Source: Skermanella sp. TT6
Lineage (GTDB): Bacteria; Pseudomonadota; Alphaproteobacteria; Azospirillales; Azospirillaceae
Reading direction: 5' to 3'
DNA length: 64,000 bases
Assembly (NCBI RefSeq): GCF_016653635.2
Contig: NZ_CP067420.1
Span: forward strand, 3,994,001-4,058,000
The position numbers and the translations under genes were made by a program. This document shows positions 53,432-64,000 of this stretch, piece by piece. Numbering within the stretch: position 1 is the stretch's first letter; each line of letters opens with the position of its first letter. The notes beneath the pieces were generated by a model that was not told the origin of the DNA, did not search any database, and saw nothing but the letters and a program-made list of their open reading frames with translations.

Positions 53432-54340
53432 TCAGAACGGCCCGGCGCCGTTCGCCCCGACATAGACGCTGTAGAGCGACGTCGTGGCGGTGATGAAGAG
53501 CCGGTTCCGCTTCGGTCCGCCGAACGTCAGGTTGGAGACCACCTCCGGAACCAGCACCTTGCCGATCAGGTCGCCGTTGGGCGAGTAGCAATGGACCCCG
53601 TCGCCGGCGCTGGTCCAGACGTTGCCGTCGGTGTCCAGGCGGAAGCCGTCGGCCAGCCCGGGCTCGATGGTGGCGAACACCTCCCCGCCGGACAGGGTGC
53701 CGGACTGCGACACGGTGAAGGCCCGGATATGGTGCGGGCCGTCCTTGCGGTGAGAGGCGCCGGTATCGGCGACGTAGAGGGTCTGCTCGTCGGGGGAGAA
53801 GGCGATGCCGTTGGGCTTGTCGAAATCGTCCGCCGCCACCGTCACCTGCCCCGTCTCCGCGTCGATCCGGTAGACGTGGCAGCCGTCCTGCTCCATCTCG
53901 GAGCGGTGGCCCTCGTAGTCGGTCAGGATGCCGTAGGGCGGGTCGGTGAACCAGACCGAGCCGTCCGACTTCACCACCACGTCGTTGGGCGAGTTCAGCC
54001 GGCGTCCCTGGTAGCTGTCGGCCAGCACGGTCACCGAGCCGTCATGCTCGGTCCGGGTGACCCGGCGCGCGCCGTGCTCGCAGGTGACCAGCCGGCCCTG
54101 CCGGTCGCGGGTATTGCCGTTGGAAAAGTTGGACGGGCTGCGGAAGACGCTGACGCCGCCGCCCTCGACCCAGCGCATGATCCGGTTGTTCGGGATGTCG
54201 CTCCACAGGAGCTGCCCGGCGTCGCCGAACCAGACCGGCCCTTCCGCCCAGCGCATCCCGGTGTGCAGGCGCTCCACGAAGACGTTGCCGAGCGCGTAGC
54301 GCTTGAAGCGCTCGTCGATGATGTCGAAAGCCCGATCCAT
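53432..54340 (-). CDS. SMP-30/gluconolactonase/LRE family protein
   Basis: A 302-residue six-bladed propeller lactonase. Motifs: MRWAEGPVWFGDAGQLLWSD (metal-binding Glu), NTRDRQGRLVTCEHGARRV, LNSPNDVVVKSDGSVWFTDP (Asn), KPNGIAFSPDEQTLYVADT (Asp) and FRLDTDGNVW. Such enzymes hydrolyse sugar lactones with Ca2+ or Zn2+. It is transcribed with the hydroxyacid dehydrogenase and divergently from the Ldh2-type gene, suggesting one sugar-acid pathway. Confidence 0.9.
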   Translation of the reverse strand: MDRAFDIIDERFKRYALGNVFVERLHTGMRWAEGPVWFGDAGQLLWSDIPNNRIMRWVEGGGVSVFRSPSNFSNGNTRDRQGRLVTCEHGARRVTRTEHDGSVTVLADSYQGRRLNSPNDVVVKSDGSVWFTDPPYGILTDYEGHRSEMEQDGCHVYRIDAETGQVTVAADDFDKPNGIAFSPDEQTLYVADTGASHRKDGPHHIRAFTVSQSGTLSGGEVFATIEPGLADGFRLDTDGNVWTSAGDGVHCYSPNGDLIGKVLVPEVVSNLTFGGPKRNRLFITATTSLYSVYVGANGAGPF

Positions 54341-54459
54341 GGCCTGATCCCCCCTAATGTCGGTTCCGATGTCGGTTTTTAGTTGTCATGACGAACGATC
54401 CGCTGCCCCATGGGTCCCGTCAACCCTCGAAAAACGCAGGATATCCAGGAGGAACTGTC

Positions 54460-55521
54460 ATGCCCCGCTTCGCCGCGGACAAACTGGTCGGCTACGCCGC
54501 CGCCCTGCTTCAGGCCGCCGGCCTGGCGCCCGCCCGCGCCCGGACCGTCGCCGAGATCCTGGTGGAAGGGGACCTTTTCGGCCACACCACCCACGGCCTG
54601 CAACTGCTGCCCGGCTACCTGAAGGAAATCGACTCCGGCGCCATGGCGGTGTCGGGCGATCCGGAAACCCTGGCCGACACCGGCCCCGCCGTCACCTGGG
54701 ACGGCCGCCGCCTGCCCGGCCCCTGGCTGGTCGTCCAGGCGCTCGACCTCGCCAGCCAGCGGGCGGTGCAGTACGGCACGGCCACGGTGGTCATCCGCCG
54801 CAGCCACCATATCGCCTGCCTCGCCGCGTACCTGAAGCGCGCCACCGACCGGGGCCTCGCGATCATCCTGGCCAGCTCGGACCCGGCGGGCGCCAGCGTC
54901 ACGCCCCATGGCGGCATCGGCCGGCTGATGACCCCGAATCCGCTGGCCGCGGGCTGGCCGACCACGGGCGCGCCGGTGCTGCTGGACGTCAGCATGTCGA
55001 CCACCACCAACGGCCTGACCAACCGCTGCCACGCGGAGGGCAAGCCCCTGCCCCACCCCTGGCTGATCGACGGGCGCGGCGAGCCGACCGCCGACGCCTC
55101 GGCCTATTTCGCCGATCCGCCCGGCGCGATCCTGCCGCTCGGCGGGCTCGACCTCGGGCACAAGGGCTACGCGCTGGGGCTGATGATCGAGATGATGACC
55201 TCCGCCCTGGGCGGCTACGGCCGGGCCGACGGCGCCACCGGCTGGGGCGCCTCGGTGTTCCTGCAGGTGTTCGACCCGGACGCGTTCGGCGGGCGCGACG
55301 CCTTCCTGCGCGAGACGGGCTGGCTGGCCGACAAGGCCCACTCGATCCCGCCGCGCCCCGGCGCCCCGCCGGTCCGCCTGCCCGGCGAAGGCGGGCTGAA
55401 GCGCCGCTCGGAGCAGCTGCGCAGCGGCGTCGACCTCTACGCCGGCGTCGGCGAGGCGCTGGAGCCCTGGGCGGCCCGGTTCGGCGTCGAACCGCCGGAG
55501 GGGATGGTGGCGGCAGGGTAA
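54460..55521 (+). CDS. Ldh2/malate-lactate-ureidoglycolate dehydrogenase family oxidoreductase
   Basis: A 353-residue member of the Ldh2 (YbiC/YiaK-type) NAD(P)-dependent dehydrogenases. Family blocks: EGDLFGHTTHGLQLLPGYL with the catalytic His, VVIRRSHHIACLAAYL, TPNPLAAGWPT and LDLGHKGYALGLMIEMM. It reduces 2-oxo acids or oxidises 2-hydroxy acids. A very strong AGGAGG site precedes the ATG at 54460. It is divergent from the SMP-30 lactonase gene. Two GC hairpins follow the stop. Confidence 0.88.
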   Translation: MPRFAADKLVGYAAALLQAAGLAPARARTVAEILVEGDLFGHTTHGLQLLPGYLKEIDSGAMAVSGDPETLADTGPAVTWDGRRLPGPWLVVQALDLASQRAVQYGTATVVIRRSHHIACLAAYLKRATDRGLAIILASSDPAGASVTPHGGIGRLMTPNPLAAGWPTTGAPVLLDVSMSTTTNGLTNRCHAEGKPLPHPWLIDGRGEPTADASAYFADPPGAILPLGGLDLGHKGYALGLMIEMMTSALGGYGRADGATGWGASVFLQVFDPDAFGGRDAFLRETGWLADKAHSIPPRPGAPPVRLPGEGGLKRRSEQLRSGVDLYAGVGEALEPWAARFGVEPPEGMVAAG

Positions 55522-55532
55522 TCCTGACGGGA

Positions 55533-55573
55533 GGGTGCGCGTCTCGCGCACCCTGGGCGGCGGGACGCCGCCC
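55533..55573 (+). terminator. Tandem hairpins after the Ldh2-type gene
   Basis: GGGTGCGCG/CGCGCACCC (55533-55553, loop TCT) and GGGCGGC/GCCGCCC (55555-55573) stand one base apart, 11 bp after the stop. No T-tract follows, only CTCCCCCGCCCGCTCTTCTT. They probably mark the transcript end or protect the 3' end. Confidence 0.6.
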
Positions 55574-55591
55574 CTCCCCCGCCCGCTCTTC

Positions 55592-55605
55592 TTGATCCTG
55601 ATCAA
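55592..55605 (+). promoter_or_regulatory. FNR/FixK-type box upstream of the universal stress protein gene
   Basis: TTGATCCTGATCAA is a perfect TTGAT-N4-ATCAA palindrome, the known consensus for FNR, Anr and FixK. It is 93 bp upstream of the ATG at 55699, leaving room for a start point about 41 bp downstream of the box centre, the class II position. It suggests induction at low oxygen. Confidence 0.7.
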
Positions 55606-55698
55606 TGAACAGGTCCGTCCAGGGGAGGATGCTGCCGAAGCGACGGAAAGGCCGGTCACGCCGATTCGTGACGGAACCAGAAGAGGGGGAGAAATTCC

Positions 55699-56538
55699 AT
55701 GGCGCTCAAGAACCTGATGGTCGTCGTCGACACCAGCAAGCCTGCCGCCGCGCGGATCGACGCCGCGGCCATGCTGGCCGCCCGGCACGACGCCCACCTG
55801 ACGGGCCTGTTCGTATCGGCGCCGCCGGCGCTGCCGAGCTATGTCGCCGGCGAGCTGGGCGACAGCGTGATCGCCCTCCAGCAGCGCATGGCGCAGGAGA
55901 TCGCCGACGAGGCCGCCGGCCTGTTCCGCCAGCGGGTCGAGCTGGCCGGCATCGGCTCCCGGGCGGAGTGGCGGGCCTTGCGCGGCGATCCGACCGAGGT
56001 GGCCGGGATCGTCGGCCGCTACGCCGACCTGGTGATCCTGGGCCAGATCGACCCCGACCGGAACCGCGACGTCCCGCCGGTCCATCCGGAGGACGTCCTG
56101 TTCGACTGCGGCCGGCCGGTGCTGATGGTGCCCTATGCAGGCAGGTTCCCGACCATCGGCGAGCAGGTGCTGGTCGGCTGGAACGCCAGCCGCGAGGCGG
56201 CGCGCGCGGTCAACGACGCCCTGCCCTTCCTGGAGACCGCGAAGAAGGTCAGCGTCCTGGCGGTCAACCCGAAGACCGGCATCAACGGCCTGGGCGACGA
56301 GCCCGGCGCCGACATCAGCCTGCACCTGGCGCGCCACGGCGTGCCGGTCACGGCCGACCACGTCAACGCCCGAGGGATGGACCCGGGCGACATGATCCTG
56401 AACTATGCGACCGACGTTTCGGCCGACCTGCTGGTCATGGGAGCCTACGGCCGGTCGCGGCTGCGCGAACTGGTGTTGGGCGGCGTCACGCGTCATATTA
56501 TGCAGCACATGACCATACCGGTGCTGTTCTCCCATTGA
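55699..56538 (+). CDS. Universal stress protein with two UspA domains
   Basis: A 279-residue tandem Usp. Domain 1 (about 1-145) opens KNLMVVVDTSKPAAARIDAA. Domain 2 (about 150-279) opens VLVGWNASREAARAVNDALP and ends with the ATP-loop GAYGRSRLRELVLGGVTRHI, close to the GxxG-x9-G(S/T) pattern. DLLVMGAYGRSR is characteristic. Tandem Usp proteins support survival under energy or oxygen stress. A perfect FNR-type box lies upstream, and GGGGGAG precedes the ATG. The ribokinase gene follows after 43 bp. Confidence 0.9.
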   Translation: MALKNLMVVVDTSKPAAARIDAAAMLAARHDAHLTGLFVSAPPALPSYVAGELGDSVIALQQRMAQEIADEAAGLFRQRVELAGIGSRAEWRALRGDPTEVAGIVGRYADLVILGQIDPDRNRDVPPVHPEDVLFDCGRPVLMVPYAGRFPTIGEQVLVGWNASREAARAVNDALPFLETAKKVSVLAVNPKTGINGLGDEPGADISLHLARHGVPVTADHVNARGMDPGDMILNYATDVSADLLVMGAYGRSRLRELVLGGVTRHIMQHMTIPVLFSH

Positions 56539-56581
56539 ACGGCGCCGGTTCGGCACCGGCGCATTTCGGATTGGGACAACG

Positions 56582-57508
56582 ATGATTCTGGTTTTCGGCT
56601 CGCTCAACATGGACCTCGTCATGACGGTCCCCTCGCTACCGAAACCAGGAGAGACGGTCCTTTGCCCCGCGTACCAGCTGAAGCCGGGGGGCAAGGGCAA
56701 CAACCAGGCGATCGCGGCGGCCCGCGCAGGTGCCGCGGTCGCCATGACCGGCTGCATCGGGCCCGACGCCTTCGGCTCGACGCTGGTCGAGAACCTGGCG
56801 CGCGACGGGGTAGACACGTCGGGCATCCAGGTGGCGGAGACGGCGACCGGCTGCGCCATGATCTGCGTCGATGCCGACGGCGAGAACTTCATCTCGGTTG
56901 CCAGCGGCGCCAATCTGTCGGCCTCGGCCGACCGCATCCCCGACGAAAGGCTCGGCGCCGGCATCACCGTGCTGATGCAGATGGAGGTCCCGGCGGAGCA
57001 GAACTGGGCGCTGATCCGGCGCGCCCATGCGCTGGGCGCCCGCACGGTCCTGAACGTGGCGCCGGCCGCCGACGTCCCGCCGGACATCCTCAAGCTGATC
57101 GACATCCTGGTGGTCAACGAGCTCGAGGCCGCCGAGATCGCCGGGCGCCTGGAGCTTTCCGCCAGCTCGGCGACCGGACTGGCCCGCGACCTCGCCCGCA
57201 CCTGCGGCGTCACCTGCGTCGTGACCCTGGGCGGTGCCGGCGCGCTGATGGCCGAATCGGGCGGCGCCCTGTGGACGGCGGCGCCGCTGAAGATTTCCCC
57301 GGTCGATACCACCGGGGCGGGCGACGCCTTCTGCGGCATCCTCACCGCGGCGCTCGACGGCGGCGCCAGCCCGGAGGAGGCGCTGCACCGGGCCAGCGTC
57401 GGCGCTTCGATCGCCTGCCTGGGCCTGGGCGCGCAGGAGAGCCTGCCGACCGCCGAGGCGATCGACGCGCGGCTGGCGGAGGTTTCCGCGCCGCTGCGAC
57501 TGTCCTGA
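56582..57508 (+). CDS. rbsK: Ribokinase, PfkB family
   Basis: A 308-residue PfkB-family sugar kinase. N-terminal LVFGSLNMDLVMTVPSLPKPGE, the substrate motif LKPGGKGNNQAIAAAR and the C-terminal anion hole and catalytic base DTTGAGDAFCGIL fit ribokinase. It phosphorylates D-ribose at O5. No ribose transporter is adjacent, so the true sugar could differ. It lies 43 bp after the Usp gene and may share its transcript. Confidence 0.88.
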   Translation: MILVFGSLNMDLVMTVPSLPKPGETVLCPAYQLKPGGKGNNQAIAAARAGAAVAMTGCIGPDAFGSTLVENLARDGVDTSGIQVAETATGCAMICVDADGENFISVASGANLSASADRIPDERLGAGITVLMQMEVPAEQNWALIRRAHALGARTVLNVAPAADVPPDILKLIDILVVNELEAAEIAGRLELSASSATGLARDLARTCGVTCVVTLGGAGALMAESGGALWTAAPLKISPVDTTGAGDAFCGILTAALDGGASPEEALHRASVGASIACLGLGAQESLPTAEAIDARLAEVSAPLRLS

Positions 57509-57566
57509 CCCGCTTCCGTCTGCTAACCTGCGCGGGCGGACACCCTGATTCGAACCGAGACGAACC

Positions 57567-58748
57567 ATGCCGATCATCAATCGCATCGCCGATTTCCACG
57601 ACGAGATGACCGCCTGGCGGCGCGATCTTCATGCCCATCCCGAGACCGCCTTCGAGGAGTTCCGCACCTCCGGCATCGTCGCGGCCAAGCTGGAGGAGTG
57701 GGGGATCGCGGTCCATCGGGGGCTTGGCGGCACCGGGGTCGTCGGCACGCTGACGGCGGGGAGCGCCGCCGGGCCCGACAGGGTGATAGCGCTGCGCGCC
57801 GACATGGACGCGCTGAACATGCAGGAGCAGAACGACTTTCCGCACGCGTCCAGGGTTCCGGGGAAGATGCATGGCTGCGGCCATGACGGCCACACCACCA
57901 TGCTGCTGGGAGCGGCAAGGTACCTGGCGGAGACCCGCAACTTCGACGGTACGGTGCATTTCATCTTCCAGCCCGCGGAAGAGGGCAAGGGCGGCGCCCA
58001 GAAGATGGTGCAGGAAGGGCTGTTCGACCTGTTCCCGGCCCGGGAAGTCTACGGCATGCACAACTGGCCGGAGATGCCGGCCGGCTCGATCGCGGTCCGC
58101 ACCGGGCCGATCATGGCCGCGGCAGACCAGTTCGATATCCGCGTGCGCGGCCACGGGGCGCACGGCGCCATGCCCCACCACGGCGTCGACCCGGTGGTGG
58201 TCGCCGCCCATGTCGTGACGGCGCTGCAGAGCCTGGTCAGCCGCAACACCGACCCCCTGCGCTCGGCCGTGGTCAGCGTCACCCAGATCCATGGCGGCGC
58301 CGCGTACAACGTGATCCCGGCGGAGGTGGTGCTGAGCGGCACCGTCAGGACCTTCGAGCCCGCCGTGCAGGACAGCGTGGAGGCCGGCCTGAAGCGGGTC
58401 GCGACGGCCACGGCGGAAGCCTTCGGCGCGGAGGCGGAGGTCGATTACCGGCGAAACTACCCGGCCACGGTCAATACCGCCGCCGAGACCGATTTCGCCG
58501 CCCGCGTCGCGGCCCAGGTGGTCGGCGAGGCCCAGGTGATCCATGATCCCGCGCCCAGCATGGGGGCGGAGGATTTCGCCTTCATGCTGAAGGAGCGGCC
58601 CGGCTCCTATGTCTGGATCGGCCAGGCGGGCGGGCCCAGCGCCTGCATGGTCCACAACCCGCGCTACGACTTCAACGACGAGATCCTGCCGGTCGGCGCC
58701 AGCTACTGGGCCAAGCTGGTCGAGTCAGCGCTGCCGCGGGCCGCCTGA
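57567..58748 (+). CDS. M20 family metallo-amidohydrolase (hippurate hydrolase-like)
   Basis: A 393-residue M20D peptidase/amidohydrolase. Motifs: WRRDLHAHPETAFEEFRTS, ALRADMDALNM (metal Asp), GKMHGCGHDGHTTMLLGAA (metal Cys/His), FIFQPAEEGKGGAQKMVQEG (catalytic Glu) and PSMGAEDFAFML. It hydrolyses N-acyl amino acids or similar amides with two metal ions. The dimerisation domain lies at about 190-300. It is 58 bp after the ribokinase gene and 3 bp before the next gene. Confidence 0.92.
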   Translation: MPIINRIADFHDEMTAWRRDLHAHPETAFEEFRTSGIVAAKLEEWGIAVHRGLGGTGVVGTLTAGSAAGPDRVIALRADMDALNMQEQNDFPHASRVPGKMHGCGHDGHTTMLLGAARYLAETRNFDGTVHFIFQPAEEGKGGAQKMVQEGLFDLFPAREVYGMHNWPEMPAGSIAVRTGPIMAAADQFDIRVRGHGAHGAMPHHGVDPVVVAAHVVTALQSLVSRNTDPLRSAVVSVTQIHGGAAYNVIPAEVVLSGTVRTFEPAVQDSVEAGLKRVATATAEAFGAEAEVDYRRNYPATVNTAAETDFAARVAAQVVGEAQVIHDPAPSMGAEDFAFMLKERPGSYVWIGQAGGPSACMVHNPRYDFNDEILPVGASYWAKLVESALPRAA

Positions 58749-58751
58749 CCG

Positions 58752-59279
58752 ATGCGCGGGATCCTTCTGGCGGCCCTCGGCGCCGCCCTGATGTCCGCCA
58801 CCGGCTGCACCGCGGCGATGAACCTGCTGGCCGGCGAACCCCTCTCCAATCCGGAGGGCACGCAGATCGTCCAGGTACCCGGCATCGACGGACAGTTCGA
58901 GTGGAGCGGCACCCAGGCGTCCGTGCAGGGTCGCACCACGATCGTCGCCCGCACCCAGGAGCAGTGGGAAAACCTCTGGCAGCTCACCGGCACCCCGGCG
59001 CCGGGTCCGCTGCCCAGGGACTGGATGGGGATCGGCGTCTTCCTCGGCATGCGGCAGACGGCCGGCTACGGCGTGGTGATCGAGACCATCACGGAACAGG
59101 TGACGACCGACCGTCAGTTCATCGAACAGGGCCTGCCGAGCGGCCGCGAACTGGTGGTCTCCTACGGCGAGCGCTCGCCGCCTCCCGGAGCCATGGCCGC
59201 CCAGGTGCTCACGTCGCCCTTCGTCATCCGGATCGTCCGCCGCGACGACTCGCAGGTCCGGTTCGTCCAGGCAAGATAG
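58752..59279 (+). CDS. PrcB-type lipoprotein
   Basis: A 175-residue exported protein, signal with ATGC lipobox (Cys about 19). The C-terminal 100 residues match the PrcB_C-type pattern (QEQWENLWQLTG, GIGVFLGMRQTAGYGVVIET, PPPGAMAAQVLTSPFVIRIV). In spirochetes PrcB is part of a protease complex; here no partner protease is near. The start at 58752 is 3 bp after the amidohydrolase stop, so the two are co-transcribed. Confidence 0.75.
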   Translation: MRGILLAALGAALMSATGCTAAMNLLAGEPLSNPEGTQIVQVPGIDGQFEWSGTQASVQGRTTIVARTQEQWENLWQLTGTPAPGPLPRDWMGIGVFLGMRQTAGYGVVIETITEQVTTDRQFIEQGLPSGRELVVSYGERSPPPGAMAAQVLTSPFVIRIVRRDDSQVRFVQAR

Positions 59280-59302
59280 GCGGCGACGCGGCGGGCCGGC
59301 CG

Positions 59303-60127
59303 TCACTCCAGCGTGACGGTCGTGCCTTCGCGCGCCGCGAAGACGGGAGCCCAGGCGGACTGCGCCTCGGTCTCCAGCCTGGACATGAAGGCGTCGTCAT
59401 GGTCCGGCTCGTGGTGGAAGAGGGCAAGGCGGCGGGCTCCCGCCTCCCGGCACAGCTTGACGCCCTCCACCCAGGTGGAGTGGCCCCAGCCGGCCTTGCA
59501 GGCGAATTCCTGCTCCGTGTAGGTCGCGTCGTAGATCACGAGGTCGGCTCCCGCGATCAGGTCCAGGATGTTGCGGTCGGGCGCGCCCGGGACATGTTCG
59601 GTGTCGGTGACGTAGGCCAGCGAGCGGCCGTCGTGGTCGATCCTGTAGCCGCAGGCGCCGTCGGGGTGGTTGAGCGCCGCGGTGCGGACCCGGATGCCGC
59701 CGTCCAGGGTCAGGGTATCGGCCGGGCTGAAATTCTCGAACGTCATGTCCGCCTTCATGGTGCGCATGGGCACCGGGAACAGCGGCGGCTCCATCTGGCT
59801 GGCCAGGATCGAGCGGATGTTCGGGCAGCCCTGGAAGCGCGCCGCCATGATCCTGAAGGAGAAATCCTGGCTGTAGGCGGGATGGAAGAACGGGAAGCCC
59901 GCGATATGGTCCAGGTGGAAATGGCTGAGCAGGATGGTCGCCCGCCGCGTCGTCCGCTTCATCAGGTGCTTGCCCAGGCCGCGGAACCCGGTGCCGCAAT
60001 CCAGGATGATGGTGTGGTCGCCCACCGCCACCTCGACACAGCTCGTGTTCCCGCCGAACAGGAAATGTGTCGGGGATGGACAGGGAATCGTGCCGCGCAC
60101 CCCCCAGAAGGTCGCACTGAACGCCAT
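59303..60127 (-). CDS. MBL-fold metallohydrolase
   Basis: A 274-residue metallo-beta-lactamase-fold hydrolase. Opening ATFWGVRGTIPCPSPTHFLF, then GGNTSCVEV, the metal motif LLSHFHLDHIAGFP (HxHxDH), and later DGACGYRIDHDG, VTDTEH, VIYDATYTEQEF and LFHHEPDHDD. This pattern is common in MBL proteins linked to cyclic-nucleotide phosphodiesterase or RNase Z-like relatives; the true substrate is unknown. It converges with the PrcB-type gene. Confidence 0.85.
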   Translation of the reverse strand: MAFSATFWGVRGTIPCPSPTHFLFGGNTSCVEVAVGDHTIILDCGTGFRGLGKHLMKRTTRRATILLSHFHLDHIAGFPFFHPAYSQDFSFRIMAARFQGCPNIRSILASQMEPPLFPVPMRTMKADMTFENFSPADTLTLDGGIRVRTAALNHPDGACGYRIDHDGRSLAYVTDTEHVPGAPDRNILDLIAGADLVIYDATYTEQEFACKAGWGHSTWVEGVKLCREAGARRLALFHHEPDHDDAFMSRLETEAQSAWAPVFAAREGTTVTLE

Positions 60128-60266
60128 GGCAAACCCGTACAGGAATCAAGACAAGAGCGCACCCTACCACCACGGGCGCACCGCCATAGTGACGCGGATC
60201 ACAACTTTGGACAATCTTCCAAAAACGGGTTTGCGCTTTTTCAGCGTCTCACCGGACCCCGATATG

Positions 60267-60602
60267 TCAACCCGCGGCGCGGGTGGCGTTCAGGGCGTCC
60301 TCAACCACCCCCGGGTCGATGAAAAGCCCGGCGATGAAGCCGAACACATAGAACGCCGCCCCCTCGTCCCAGCGCGTCAGGGTCGGGCTCCAGAGCGGCT
60401 GGCGCTGGATCGCCGCGACGGCGGCGCTGGTCATGGCATTGATGAACAGGAATCCGGCCAGCATCACCGGAAACAGATGCGCCGGCCACAGCAGGGCAAG
60501 GACCAGGGACAGCCCGCTCAGCAGGGCGAAGCGCATCATGCTGCGCGCGTTGGGATCCACGGGTTCCGGGTCGCGGCGCCGGTTGGTGTCAGAGTCGAAC
60601 AT
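60267..60602 (-). CDS. Small membrane protein, 111 residues
   Basis: Starts MFDSDTNRRRDPEPVDPNAR after GGAGG nine bases upstream. Two or three hydrophobic segments follow (ALLSGLSLVLALLWPAHLFP, VMLAGFLFINAMTSAAVAAI, FYVFGFIAGLFI). I do not recognise the family. It follows the hybrid kinase gene on the same strand, 97 bp away, and could be co-transcribed with it. Confidence 0.62.
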   Translation of the reverse strand: MFDSDTNRRRDPEPVDPNARSMMRFALLSGLSLVLALLWPAHLFPVMLAGFLFINAMTSAAVAAIQRQPLWSPTLTRWDEGAAFYVFGFIAGLFIDPGVVEDALNATRAAG

Positions 60603-60699
60603 GATCGTCATCCTCCGGCCGATGTCCAAACTTCGTTGCCTTGCAGATGGCTCCGAGCCGCATCGTTACAAGCCCGTGCCGAGCCCGCGCCGGGAACGG

Positions 60700-63600
<2,901 letters not shown>

Positions 63601-63731
63601 TCCCGAATGGACCCGAGGATCGAAGAGCGATTGCTCGCAATTGATAACAAAATTGATCTTCGAAGGCGACTGAATACCGGCTTGCATCGTTTCAGGCGGC
63701 ATCGCGGAAGGCATTTTCCCGCGTCAGGAAC

Positions 63732-64000
63732 TCACGGCATGGTCCGGCGCATCGCCGCGGCGCCGCCGAGCCCATCGGTCGACGGCGGGGCCGGAACGAC
63801 GTCCTTCAGGTGGATGTCGGTCTTGTGGTCGAAGAGCTGGAGCAGAAGCTCCTCGATGTCCCTGTCGCCCTTGCCGGCGCAATCGTTGAAGACGCGCGCC
63901 ACCGCCTTCCTCTGGAAATCGGCGCGGTGCGCCTCCTCCCCCCGATAGCCGGTTTCCCGGACCACGGCCAGGGCCGAGCGGAACGGCGGCAGCAGGCTCA
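63732..64000 (-). CDS. Hypothetical protein, C-terminal part only
   Basis: The last 89 residues of a gene whose start lies beyond the right edge. The frame is open to the edge (LLPPFRSALAVVRETGYRGE) and continues through helical, charged segments (FNDCAGKGDRDIEELLLQLF) to a Pro/Gly/Ala tail ending at 63732. I do not recognise the family. It is upstream of the hybrid kinase on the same strand. Confidence 0.55.
   Translation of the reverse strand, partial: SLLPPFRSALAVVRETGYRGEEAHRADFQRKAVARVFNDCAGKGDRDIEELLLQLFDHKTDIHLKDVVPAPPSTDGLGGAAAMRRTMP

Noticed and set aside
54379-57345. A 988-codon open frame on the minus strand
   Set aside because: It is opposite three recognised genes (Ldh2-type, Usp, ribokinase) and has no family features.

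Overview
The window is GC-rich (mostly G or C at third codon positions), densely coding chromosomal DNA. It carries about 60 supportable protein genes and no rRNA, tRNA, CRISPR array or insertion sequence that I can see. Gene content suggests an alphaproteobacterium of the Rhodospirillales, near Azospirillum or Skermanella. The supporting signs are a nadABC cluster with an NrtR/NadQ-type regulator, a GTTC-N7-GTTC LexA-type box, small RNAs with an exposed CCTCCC element, a Rickettsia 17 kDa-antigen-type lipoprotein and a cytosolic chemoreceptor. The genus is inference.

Layout. 1-1.4 kb: a truncated nucleotide-sugar SDR gene, two small genes and a first small RNA. 1.5-9.7 kb: a run of minus-strand genes holding a histidine phosphatase, an ethanolamine permease and a polyamine-type ABC importer. 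The lipid II flippase gene murJ lies between the importer's ATPase gene and its other three genes. 9.9-13 kb: a membrane-anchored AAA+/ankyrin fusion with a lipoprotein. 13-20.2 kb: a six-gene Hyf-like complex whose large subunit lacks the Ni-Fe cysteines. 20.3 kb: a second small RNA. 20.7-28.7 kb: tex, nadC-nadB-nadA and a NUDIX-type regulator. 28.9-35.6 kb: a tartrate-dehydrogenase-type enzyme, a large MscS channel, a NarL-type regulator, a 36-residue membrane protein, a SleB-type hydrolase and a third small RNA.

35.6-43.7 kb is the most unusual part. A HEAT-repeat gene, recD2 and a small gene lie below a LexA-type box. Next comes a compact set coding for SSB, a Rad52/ERF-type annealing protein, a YqaJ-type exonuclease and an XRE-S24 repressor. 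The spacers of this set share a 12-bp dyad (TGCR-N4-CGCA). It looks like a stand-alone lambda-Red-like recombination module with its own repressor, with no integrase or phage structural genes in view.

43.8-52.4 kb holds a soluble chemoreceptor, an RTX-related protein without RTX repeats, small lipoproteins, a CDF metal exporter, pdxH, a DnaJ-type co-chaperone and several small membrane proteins. 52.4-60.1 kb looks like sugar-acid and small-molecule catabolism (2-hydroxyacid dehydrogenase, SMP-30 lactonase, Ldh2-type dehydrogenase, ribokinase, M20 amidohydrolase). It includes a universal stress protein gene preceded by a perfect FNR-type box. 60.2-64 kb holds a small membrane protein, a large hybrid histidine kinase and a gene cut by the right edge.
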